The notes under the pieces: generated by a model
Database searches by the model: none
The model's input: the letters and a program-made list of their open reading frames with translations, nothing else
Told to the model about the DNA's origin: nothing
In this document: positions 1-6,098 of the stretch, in pieces
How the letters are laid out: the number at the start of each line of letters is the position of its first letter
How positions within the stretch are numbered: position 1 is the first letter of the stretch
Assembly (NCBI GenBank): GCA_023398615.1
Contig: JAEWSD010000107.1
Span: forward strand, 1-13,262
DNA length: 13,262 bases
From: Bacillota bacterium
Lineage (GTDB): Bacteria > Bacillota > Clostridia > Lachnospirales > Lachnospiraceae
Direction of reading: 5' to 3'
Program-made: the position numbers and the translations under genes

Positions 1-294
1 GATAAGGAAGGTCATGAGATAAATCTGCTTGATATTATAGAAAGCTCCGATACCGATATTGTGGATGAATTGGAGCTGCAGGGCAATATCAAAAAGCTGT
101 ATGAACTGGTCAATGATGTGTTGTCAAGCAGGGAGAAACAGATTATAGAAATGCGGTACGGCCTTAATATGCAGGATGAGATAACACAAAGGGAGATTGC
201 CAGCAAGATCGGTATATCAAGGTCCTACGTATCCCGGATTGAAAAGAAAGCCTTGAAAAAATTAAGAGAGAGTTTTGAAAAACAAATAAATTAA
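1..294 (+). CDS. sigK: RNA polymerase sporulation sigma factor, SigK-type, C-terminal part (5' end outside window)
   Basis: This is the 3' end of an open frame that is already open at base 1; 97 residues are visible. It begins KEGHEINLLDI (after one Asp), typical of the end of sigma region 3 in SigK/SigE proteins. It then carries a complete sigma-70 region 4 with the helix-turn-helix TQREIASKIGISRSYVSRIE, which recognises the -35 element. The segment GISRSYVSRIEKKAL matches SigK (mother-cell, late sporulation) better than SigE, which usually has SQSYISRLEKR at this place; that comparison is from memory. An internal GTG at 61 could serve as a start, but the frame is open and homologous upstream of it, so the gene simply continues off the left edge. 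It is followed by a terminator, so it is probably not co-transcribed with the pilus genes. No skin-type interruption is visible in this part. Confidence 0.88.
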   Translation, partial: DKEGHEINLLDIIESSDTDIVDELELQGNIKKLYELVNDVLSSREKQIIEMRYGLNMQDEITQREIASKIGISRSYVSRIEKKALKKLRESFEKQIN

Positions 295-321
295 GGTTAT
301 AGTTCAGCTATAAACCGCTGC

Positions 322-379
322 CAGGAGCCGACAGACCCGGAAAATGGGTTTACCGGCTCCTGTTTATTTCAATTTTTTT
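322..379 (+). terminator. Intrinsic terminator after sigK
   Basis: A 9-bp perfect stem, CAGGAGCCG (322-330) with CGGCTCCTG (354-362), contains an inner ACCC/GGGT pairing (335-338 with 346-349). It is followed by a T-rich tail through 379 with a run of seven T. This is a classical rho-independent terminator on the + strand, 28 bases after the sigK stop. A small imperfect hairpin (295-316, GGTTATAG/CTATAAACC) lies between the stop codon and the terminator. Confidence 0.9.
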
Positions 380-405
380 AAACAACTTGCATATAAATTA
401 GGGCA

Positions 406-432
406 AAATTATTTATATTTTTAAAATAATTT
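406..432. repeat. AT-rich 9-bp inverted repeat
   Basis: AAATTATTT (406-414) and AAATAATTT (424-432) are perfect inverted copies separated by 9 bases, in an almost pure A/T stretch. The site lies about 40-70 bp upstream of the -35 element of the pil promoter. It could be a protein site, an UP-like curved segment, or chance in AT-rich DNA. Confidence 0.35.
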
Positions 433-436
433 ATCC

Positions 437-468
437 AAATCATGTAATTAATTGCCTAAATCATGTAA
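437..468 (+). promoter_or_regulatory. Two direct 11-bp boxes, 21 bp apart, next to the -35
   Basis: AAATCATGTAA occurs at 437-447 and again, identical, at 458-468. The start-to-start distance is 21 bp, two turns of B-DNA, so both copies face the same side of the helix. The second box ends 6 bp before the -35 hexamer TTGACA. This geometry is typical of a transcription activator, or a cooperative regulator, binding in tandem. No known regulator is assigned. Confidence 0.55.
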
Positions 469-474
469 ATAGCC

Positions 475-503
475 TTGACAATAAATGGTTGTGGTTTTAA
501 TAT
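475..503 (+). promoter_or_regulatory. Sigma-A promoter of the pil operon
   Basis: A perfect -35 TTGACA (475-480), a 17-bp spacer and -10 TAATAT (498-503) point to transcription starting near 510-512. An overlapping TATAAT at 503-508 would give a 22-bp spacer and is less likely. This is the only strong housekeeping promoter seen in the window and is placed to drive pilB and the downstream cluster. Confidence 0.8.
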
Positions 504-510
504 ATAATAT

Positions 511-688
511 ATAAGAATCACACAAAAAAACTTCCATTACGAATGTAAAAATGAACAACCTAACAGGAAACGGGGGGTAGTTAGGCTGCAACTGGACTAT
601 ATCTGTTTTTTAGTTTAGTTGTCTTTTCTTTTCTTAAGCACGGTGTACCGATATTTACCAATAATCAGGATGACAACGGGGGTCTTAC
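511..688 (+). promoter_or_regulatory. Long structured 5' leader of pilB
   Basis: About 175 nt lie between the predicted transcription start and the pilB ATG. Hairpin 1 pairs CCTAAC (559-564) with GTTAGG (580-585) around a G-rich loop with six G. Hairpin 2 (588-622) is followed by a pyrimidine tract and is listed separately. Bases 556-563 (CAACCTAA) can also pair, with one bulged C, with TTAGTTG (615-621), the 3' arm of hairpin 2, so two mutually exclusive folds are possible. A nine-codon ORF (551-580, MNNLTGNGG) spans hairpin 1 but has no visible ribosome binding site. The pilB ribosome binding site is GGGGGT (678-683), needing one G-U wobble with 16S rRNA, with spacing 5. I do not recognise a known riboswitch class; the GEMM/c-di-GMP-I core is not seen. 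Confidence 0.5.
588..635 (+). terminator. Terminator-like hairpin in the pilB leader (candidate attenuator)
   Basis: CAACTGGACTA (589-599) pairs with TAGTTTAGTTG (611-621) through 11 bp, two of them G-U; G588-U622 adds a wobble pair. The loop is 11 nt. TCTTTTCTTTTCTT (622-635) follows directly. The arrangement resembles an intrinsic terminator, though the stem is AT-rich and the tract is broken by C, so termination would be partial at best. It lies 53 nt before the pilB start. Confidence 0.45.
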
Positions 689-2413
689 ATGAATTTTACC
701 AAGAAAAAGAGATTAGGGGACATGCTGGTTGAAGAAGGAATTATTTCCGAGGAACAGCTTAAAAATGCCCTTACGGAGCAGAAGAAGCGGAACCAGAAGC
801 TTGGAGAGCTTCTTGTGGATTTAGGATATACGGATGAAATAACAATTGCAAACGCATTGAAGAAACAGCTCAAGCTGGATATTGTGCAATTGCCGGGAAT
901 TATGATTGAGTCTGAAGTTATTTCATTGGTAAATGAGCAAATTCTTAGAAAGTATATGATGATACCCTTTGAGTTTCATAAGGCGAATCCGAATGTGCTC
1001 CGAGTCGCTATGGCAGATCCCCTTGATATTAATGCGATTGATGATTTGTCGATCATTACGAATCTGAAGATCGATCCCGTAGTATCCACGCCGCGGGAGA
1101 TAGCGGCCACCATAGACCGTTATTACGGCAATTCGGAGGTAATGGCGGTTGCGGAGAGATATGCGATAGAGAAGGAGAAGCAGCAGAAGGAAAGGGACGA
1201 GCAGGCCGAGAATGAGGATATCAACCAGTCGCCTATCGTGCTGCTGGTGAAATCAATTATCGAACAGGCCATCCGACAGAGGGCCAGCGATATACATATT
1301 GAGCCGTTGGAGAAAACGGTAAGGATCCGTTACCGCGTGGATGGGATCCTGTATGAAGTAATGAAATATGAGATTAATCTTTTATCCGCTTTGGTTGCCC
1401 GCATTAAGATCATCGGAGGAATGGATATTTCCGAGAAGCGCAAGCCGCAGGACGGACGTATTACCACCGTAGTGGAAAGGCAGGAATATGATATCCGTGT
1501 ATCCATACTGCCGACCACCTTCGGCGAAAAGACGGTTATGCGTATCGCCTTAAAGAAGGGGCTTACGAAAGCAAAGAAGGAGCTTGGATTATCCGATGAG
1601 GAGATGAGGAAATTTGATCTTATCCTTCAAAAGCCTCACGGGATCATTCTGGTGACCGGCCCGACCGGAAGCGGCAAATCTACGACCTTATATACCGCTC
1701 TCAGTGAGCTGAACACGGAGGGAGTTAATATCATCACGGTGGAAGACCCGGTGGAAGCCAATATCGACGGCATCAACCAGGTTCAGGTGAATAATAAAGC
1801 CGATCTGACATTTGCAAATGCACTTCGTTCCATCCTGCGTCAGGACCCGGATATCATCATGATCGGCGAGATACGTGACAGTGAGACGGCCGAAATTGCG
1901 ATCAGGGCTTCCATTACGGGGCACCTGGTAGTCAGCACCCTGCATACCAACAGTGCTGCAAGCACCATCTCAAGGCTTGTCGATATGGGAGTGGAGCCTT
2001 ATCTGATCGCGGATGCGGTAAGCGGGGTGATCGCGCAGCGCCTGGTAAGAAGGCTTTGCCCCTCCTGCAAGGTGAAAAGGTATGCGGACAGCACCGAGAA
2101 AGCGCTGCTTGGGGCCGACCTGCAGAAGGACCTGGAAATCTATGAGCCGCACGGATGCCCGCTCTGCAATAACAAGGGCTACTTCGGACGGATCGGCGTA
2201 TATGAGATCATGCCGGTTACGCCGGCCTTAAAGGATATCATAAGCAGGAACGGGACGGCGGATGTAATCAGGGAAACCGCCCTGCACGAAGGACTGAGCA
2301 CACTCCGGATGAGCGCCGCAAGATATGTACTGGACGGCATTACCTCCATTTCAGAAATGAAGAAAATATCATTTGATGAACAGTACGACATAGAAAAAGA
2401 GGCGGAGACCTAA
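689..2413 (+). CDS. pilB: Type IV pilus extension ATPase PilB with N-terminal MshEN domain
   Basis: This cytoplasmic hexameric ATPase of the GspE/PilB family powers pilin addition through PilC. At 574 aa it has the usual length. The N-terminus carries two 24-residue MshEN motifs, residues 8-31 (starting RLGDMLVEEG, ending at Q31) and 37-60 (starting KLGELLVDLG, ending at Q60), separated by exactly five residues. This is the pattern known to bind c-di-GMP in MshE and in some PilB proteins. The catalytic part has Walker A GPTGSGKST (324-332), the Walker B region DPDIIMIGEIRD (386-397), a His box (GHLVVSTLHT), and a zinc-binding tetracysteine C457-x2-C460...C490-x2-C493 that is typical of PilB and absent from PilT. 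The ATG at 689 follows a GGGGGT site and leaves the first MshEN motif intact. It is the first gene of the operon; pilT begins one base after its stop. Direct c-di-GMP control is inferred from the motifs. Confidence 0.95.
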   Translation: MNFTKKKRLGDMLVEEGIISEEQLKNALTEQKKRNQKLGELLVDLGYTDEITIANALKKQLKLDIVQLPGIMIESEVISLVNEQILRKYMMIPFEFHKANPNVLRVAMADPLDINAIDDLSIITNLKIDPVVSTPREIAATIDRYYGNSEVMAVAERYAIEKEKQQKERDEQAENEDINQSPIVLLVKSIIEQAIRQRASDIHIEPLEKTVRIRYRVDGILYEVMKYEINLLSALVARIKIIGGMDISEKRKPQDGRITTVVERQEYDIRVSILPTTFGEKTVMRIALKKGLTKAKKELGLSDEEMRKFDLILQKPHGIILVTGPTGSGKSTTLYTALSELNTEGVNIITVEDPVEANIDGINQVQVNNKADLTFANALRSILRQDPDIIMIGEIRDSETAEIAIRASITGHLVVSTLHTNSAASTISRLVDMGVEPYLIADAVSGVIAQRLVRRLCPSCKVKRYADSTEKALLGADLQKDLEIYEPHGCPLCNNKGYFGRIGVYEIMPVTPALKDIISRNGTADVIRETALHEGLSTLRMSAARYVLDGITSISEMKKISFDEQYDIEKEAET

Positions 2414-2414
2414 T

Positions 2415-3470
2415 ATGGTTACGATGGAAGAACTATTGACAATTGCAAAGGAGAAAAATGCCTCCGATCTTCATATCACCGTGGGGATTCCCCCGAAGTA
2501 CAGGGTGAACGGGGAATTAAAGGATATGGACTATCCCAGGCTGCTGCCGGCGGACACCCATGCGGTCATCATGCCGATCGTACCGGAACATCTGCGAATC
2601 GTGCTGGAGGAAAAAGGGGAAGCCGACTTTTCCTATTCCATACCGAACCTCGGAAGGTACCGGGTAAACGTATTTAAGCAGCGAGGTTCCTATGCCGCGG
2701 CCATCCGCCTGGTGGGAACGGTTATCCCGACACCGCAGCAATTGGGGGTGCCGGAATCGGTCATTGAGCTGGCAAAGAAAAAGCGCGGCCTGGTCCTTGT
2801 GACAGGGCCGACGGGAAGCGGCAAATCTACGACGTTGGCTTCCCTGATCGATGTCATCAATTCAAATTACAATAACCATATTGTGACGCTGGAAGACCCG
2901 ATCGAGTATCTGCACCAGCATAAGAAATCAATCGTTAACCAGAGGGAGATCGGACTGGATTCCTCTTCCTACGCGAATGCCTTAAGAGCGGCATTAAGGG
3001 AGGACCCCGACATCATACTCGTGGGTGAGATGAGGGACCTGGATACGATATCCATTGCCATTACCGCGGCGGAAACCGGGCATCTTGTATTTTCTACCCT
3101 GCATACCATAGGGGCGGCCAACACGATTGACCGTATCATCGACGTATTCCCGCCGCATCAGCAGCAACAGATCCGGATACAGCTTGCATCGGTGGTGGAA
3201 GCGGTGATATCCCAGCAGCTGATTCCCACCGCAAATGGGAAAGGGCGTGTCGCAGCCTTCGAGATCATGCATTCCAACGCGGCGATCAGAAACCTGATCC
3301 GCGAATCGAAATCCCATCAGCTGGCAACGGTAATCCAGACGAATAAAAAGCTCGGGATGCAGACGATGGATGATGCGATCTATGATTTGTATCTGAAAAG
3401 GATCATTAATTCGGATCAGGCGCTTAATTACGCACAGGATTCCAACGCCTTAGAGAGAAAACTATTCTAG
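2415..3470 (+). CDS. pilT: Type IV pilus retraction ATPase PilT
   Basis: This hexameric cytoplasmic ATPase depolymerises the pilus and drives twitching or retraction. The 351 aa length is typical of PilT. It has an N-terminal PAS-like region containing ASDLHITVG, Walker A GPTGSGKST (131-139), Walker B region DPDIILVGEMRD (197-208), a His box GHLVFSTLHT, and the PilT-specific AIRNLIRE (290-297) required for retraction in characterised PilTs. It lacks the PilB tetracysteine, which separates it from the gene before. The start lies one base after the pilB stop with GAGGCGGAG just upstream inside pilB, so translation is likely coupled. Having pilT second, between pilB and pilC, means motor levels for extension and retraction are set by one transcript. 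Confidence 0.95.
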   Translation: MVTMEELLTIAKEKNASDLHITVGIPPKYRVNGELKDMDYPRLLPADTHAVIMPIVPEHLRIVLEEKGEADFSYSIPNLGRYRVNVFKQRGSYAAAIRLVGTVIPTPQQLGVPESVIELAKKKRGLVLVTGPTGSGKSTTLASLIDVINSNYNNHIVTLEDPIEYLHQHKKSIVNQREIGLDSSSYANALRAALREDPDIILVGEMRDLDTISIAITAAETGHLVFSTLHTIGAANTIDRIIDVFPPHQQQQIRIQLASVVEAVISQQLIPTANGKGRVAAFEIMHSNAAIRNLIRESKSHQLATVIQTNKKLGMQTMDDAIYDLYLKRIINSDQALNYAQDSNALERKLF

Positions 3471-3481
3471 GAGGAGTACAT

Positions 3482-4699
3482 ATGCCGGATTATTCCTACA
3501 TTGCAATCGATAAGAACGGGAAAGAGAAGAAAGGTTCGATGGAAGCGGCCAACGAGGAAAAGGTATTGATGACCTTAAGGACGGAAGGAACGATTCCGAT
3601 ATCCGTGTCGCCGCAGAATATTTTAAATAAAGACATCAGCATTAACATCGGGAATCCGGTCAAGCCCAGGGACATGAGCGTATTCTGCAGGCAGTTCGTC
3701 AGTATCCTGTCCGCCGGAGTATCCATTGTCAGCGCCCTTGAGATGCTGTCGGAGCAGACGGAGAATAAAGTTCTTTCAAAGGCGATCAAAGAGGTGCAGA
3801 TTGCCGTTGAAAAGGGGGAAACTCTGGCGGATGCCTTCCGGGCGCAGGGCAAGGTATTCCCTGCCATCCTGATACAGATGGTGGAAGCGGGGGAAGCCTC
3901 GGGAAGCCTTGAGATTGCGTTCGGCCGTATGGCGGTCCATTTCGAAAAGGATTCCAAGCTTAAGGCACAGATGAAGAAAGCTATGATATATCCGGCAATC
4001 GTCGGTATGGTAGCAATCGGTGTCGTATTCGTCATGATGCTGGTGGTTATCCCGAATTTCATGGAGATGTTCGCAGATATGGATATGGAGCTGCCCTTCA
4101 TGACCCGGCTGGTAGTCCGGATGAGTGATTTTGTCCAAGACAGATGGTATGTGATTATCGGATTGGCAGCCATATTAGTCGCAGCTATACAGCTTTATAA
4201 AAGGTCGGAGCAGGGGAAGCAGACACTTGGCCGTTTGTCGCTTCATATGCCGGTATTCGGCAGGCTTACCGTAAAGTCGATTTCGTCCAGGTATGCCAGA
4301 ACCTTAAGTACCTTGCTTGCGGCGGGCCTGCCAATGATCGAGTCACTGGGGATAACGGCAGGAACCATTGATAATGTGATAGCCAGACAGGAGCTGTTTG
4401 ATGCAAAGGAGGAGGTTGCCAAGGGAATCCCCTTGTCAAACTGCATTCGATCTTCTGCGGTCTTCCCTCCTATGGTGGGTCATATGACCAGAATCGGAGA
4501 GGAAACCGGTAATATGGAAAGCATGCTGGAAAAGCTGGCGGATTATTACGACGAAGAGGTTGAGATTGCCACGGAATCCGTTATGGCCACGGTAGAGCCG
4601 CTGATCATTGTTGTGCTGGCACTTGTCGTAGGTGTGCTTATAATGGCAATCATGCAGCCGATGATGTCGATGTACAGCGGCTTGGACAAGTTGCAATAG
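3482..4699 (+). CDS. pilC: Type IV pilus inner-membrane platform protein PilC
   Basis: PilC is the integral membrane platform that couples PilB/PilT rotation to pilin insertion or removal. Its 405 aa match the family. It has two GspF domains: the first around residues 67-195 (FCRQFVSILSAGVSIVSALE; EAGEASGSLE), the second around 268-395 (RYARTLSTLLAAGLPMIESL; IGEETGNME). Three membrane segments are visible at about 170-192, 222-240 and 373-395. The ribosome binding site AGGAGG (3469-3474) overlaps the pilT stop codon, with spacing 7. Its own stop codon (TAG, 4697-4699) is in turn part of another AGGAGG, which serves only the mini-ORF described next. Confidence 0.95.
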   Translation: MPDYSYIAIDKNGKEKKGSMEAANEEKVLMTLRTEGTIPISVSPQNILNKDISINIGNPVKPRDMSVFCRQFVSILSAGVSIVSALEMLSEQTENKVLSKAIKEVQIAVEKGETLADAFRAQGKVFPAILIQMVEAGEASGSLEIAFGRMAVHFEKDSKLKAQMKKAMIYPAIVGMVAIGVVFVMMLVVIPNFMEMFADMDMELPFMTRLVVRMSDFVQDRWYVIIGLAAILVAAIQLYKRSEQGKQTLGRLSLHMPVFGRLTVKSISSRYARTLSTLLAAGLPMIESLGITAGTIDNVIARQELFDAKEEVAKGIPLSNCIRSSAVFPPMVGHMTRIGEETGNMESMLEKLADYYDEEVEIATESVMATVEPLIIVVLALVVGVLIMAIMQPMMSMYSGLDKLQ

Positions 4700-4712
4700 G
4701 AGGTAATAAGCT

Positions 4713-4739
4713 ATGGTTAATATCATTGCAGGTATTTGA
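4713..4739 (+). CDS. Eight-codon mini-ORF MVNIIAGI with strong Shine-Dalgarno, between pilC and pilA
   Basis: A perfect AGGAGG (4698-4703, overlapping the pilC stop) is followed after 9 bases by ATG and only eight codons before TGA (4737-4739). pilA has its own site further on. Either this is a real short leader peptide that affects pilA translation or mRNA stability, or it is the remnant of a former gene start left behind when the present AT-rich pilA was inserted. The peptide itself shows no motif. Expression is plausible from the ribosome binding site; function is unknown. Confidence 0.35.
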   Translation: MVNIIAGI

Positions 4740-4764
4740 TATCTGTAATGGTTATTAATAAATA
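4736..4764 (+). promoter_or_regulatory. Possible weak internal promoter for pilA
   Basis: TTGATA (4736-4741) is five of six to the -35 consensus. It is followed at 17 bp by TAAATA (4759-4764), a poor -10, in a very AT-rich stretch that offers other registers. A separate promoter would fit the need for far more PilA than motor protein, but the sequence support is weak and the resulting leader would be very short. Confidence 0.25.
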
Positions 4765-4791
4765 TTTTATATTTATAGGGAGGAAAATTTT

Positions 4792-5214
4792 ATGGAAAAA
4801 AGGAAAGAGAGATTAAACAAAAAAGGATTTACATTGGTGGAACTGATTATTGTTATGGCTATAATGGCAATTTTAGTCGGTGCCTTAGCTCCGCGAGTAA
4901 TGGGATATGTAGAAAGATCAAGAGAATCAAGAGATTTACAGCTTGTTAATACTGTATTTACCGCAGTATCAACAGCAATTGCTTCATATGATGGAAATAA
5001 TACGATTCCCGATCATGGTACTTTAAGTCAATACATAACAGCTGTACCAGAAATTGCACAGTTATTGGGTGCTAATTTAGATTCAGATGCTGAGGTTATT
5101 GATAACTGTGTTTCAAGAATTGGAAGTAGTGCAACAGCAGTAACAATTGATTATGATGATACTACGCAAGCTATATCTGTTAATATAGGTACAATAGGGC
5201 CAGTAACAAATTAA
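4792..5214 (+). CDS. pilA: Major type IV pilin PilA (prepilin)
   Basis: This is the main structural subunit. The 140-aa prepilin has a 12-residue basic leader ending KKG, then FTLVELIIVMAIMAILVGAL, the type III signal and N-terminal helix. PilD would cut G12/F13 and methylate F13; E17 is the conserved Glu5 of the mature protein. The mature chain is about 128 aa, small for a pilin, with one cysteine (C106) and therefore no internal disulfide, as is usual in clostridial pilins. The site AGGGAGG (4777-4783) has 8-base spacing. Composition differs sharply from the neighbours: bases 4981-5040 hold 20 G/C in 60, whereas 7021-7080 in pilMN hold 36 in 60. This could reflect exchange of the pilin gene or codon choice for high expression. 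It is the only short pilin with Glu5 directly beside the motor genes, hence the major-pilin call. Confidence 0.93.
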   Translation: MEKRKERLNKKGFTLVELIIVMAIMAILVGALAPRVMGYVERSRESRDLQLVNTVFTAVSTAIASYDGNNTIPDHGTLSQYITAVPEIAQLLGANLDSDAEVIDNCVSRIGSSATAVTIDYDDTTQAISVNIGTIGPVTN

Positions 5215-5233
5215 TGTAATTTTTAAAATATTT

Positions 5234-5274
5234 GTGAAGTTTTCACACTTCCAGACATATCGCCGATAAGCGGC
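5234..5274 (+). other. Weak hairpins in the pilA-pilD gap
   Basis: The 102-nt gap after pilA holds GTGAA/TTCAC (5234-5246), overlapping the alternative GAAGT/ACTTC (5236-5251), and GCCG/CGGC (5262-5274) followed by ATAAAAAG. None has a proper U-tract, so this is not a convincing terminator. It could be a processing or stability element that leaves extra pilA message. Confidence 0.25.
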
Positions 5275-5316
5275 ATAAAAAGCGAATGTATTCAATGGAG
5301 AGAGTAGGTTACCTGA

Positions 5317-6075
5317 ATGCCTATATACTTAATTATTTATCTACTCTTCTTCCTCTACGGCACCATCATAGGCAGTTTCATTAATGTCTGTATCTATCGC
5401 CTGCCCGGGAAGGAGAATATTGTAACGGTAAGATCACATTGTACAAGCTGCGGATATCAGTTGAAATGGTATGATTTAATCCCTGTTTTCAGCTACCTGT
5501 TCCTGGGGGGCAGATGCAGGAGCTGCGGGGGAAAGATATCCGTACAGTATCCGGTGATAGAAGTACTTAATGGGATCTTGTATGTTGTTATATTTAAAGT
5601 ATACGGGCTAAGCAGCTTAAGCGTGCTGTATTGTTTCTTTGTGTCCGCCCTGCTTGTTCTCAGTGTGATTGATTACCGTACCTATGAGATTCCGGAAGGG
5701 ATTAATCTGTTTATCGGTGCGGTTGCACTGATCAGGATGCTGACGGATTTACAAAGGCTTAGCCTGTATCTGACAGGCTTTTGCTGTGTCAGCGGTTTTC
5801 TGCTGCTTATCTATATTGCTTCCAAAGGAAGGGCCGTAGGCGGGGGAGATATTAAGCTTATGGCGGTAAGCGGCCTGCTGCTGGGATACCGGCAGATTAT
5901 ATTAGCTTTTATACTGGGCTGTATCCTTGGCTCGGTTTTGCATCTGCTGCAAATGAGAATCCACAGGAAAGACAGGGTACTGGCATTCGGGCCCTATCTT
6001 TCCCTGGGGATATTTTGCTCAATGCTTTACGGAGAGCAGATTATAGCCTGGTATTTGAAGCTTTTTCGTGTATAA
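5317..6075 (+). CDS. pilD: Prepilin peptidase / N-methyltransferase PilD
   Basis: This polytopic membrane aspartic peptidase cleaves the leaders of PilA and the minor pilins after Gly and methylates the new N-terminal residue. The length of 252 aa is normal for the bifunctional form. The N-terminal domain has the zinc-type tetracysteine C42-x2-C45 ... C67-x2-C70 within the usual RSHC...GGRCRSCGGKIS context. The two catalytic aspartates are D119 (SVIDYRTYEIP) and D178 in GGGDIKLM (175-182). Seven or eight hydrophobic segments follow the family pattern. An in-frame TGA directly precedes the ATG, which fixes the start, but the ribosome binding site is weak (only AGTAGG, 5303-5308), so expression may be low or partly coupled. 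Confidence 0.95.
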   Translation: MPIYLIIYLLFFLYGTIIGSFINVCIYRLPGKENIVTVRSHCTSCGYQLKWYDLIPVFSYLFLGGRCRSCGGKISVQYPVIEVLNGILYVVIFKVYGLSSLSVLYCFFVSALLVLSVIDYRTYEIPEGINLFIGAVALIRMLTDLQRLSLYLTGFCCVSGFLLLIYIASKGRAVGGGDIKLMAVSGLLLGYRQIILAFILGCILGSVLHLLQMRIHRKDRVLAFGPYLSLGIFCSMLYGEQIIAWYLKLFRV

Positions 6076-6098
6076 ACTAAGGCAGAAAGAGGTTAAAA

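Noticed and set aside
511..688. A c-di-GMP-I (GEMM) riboswitch before pilB, expected from other clostridial pilus operons
   Set aside because: The conserved GEMM core and its paired helices could not be found. c-di-GMP-II cannot be excluded by eye, so the region is described only as a structured leader.
3496..4173. 225-residue minus-strand open frame opposite pilC
   Set aside because: It lies entirely antisense to a clear, full-length pilC, has no ribosome binding site context and no recognisable protein features; it is a shadow of the GC-patterned coding strand.
5262..5280. GCCG/CGGC hairpin plus ATAAAAAG as a terminator after pilA
   Set aside because: Four base pairs and an A-rich rather than U-rich tail; far too weak for intrinsic termination on the + strand.
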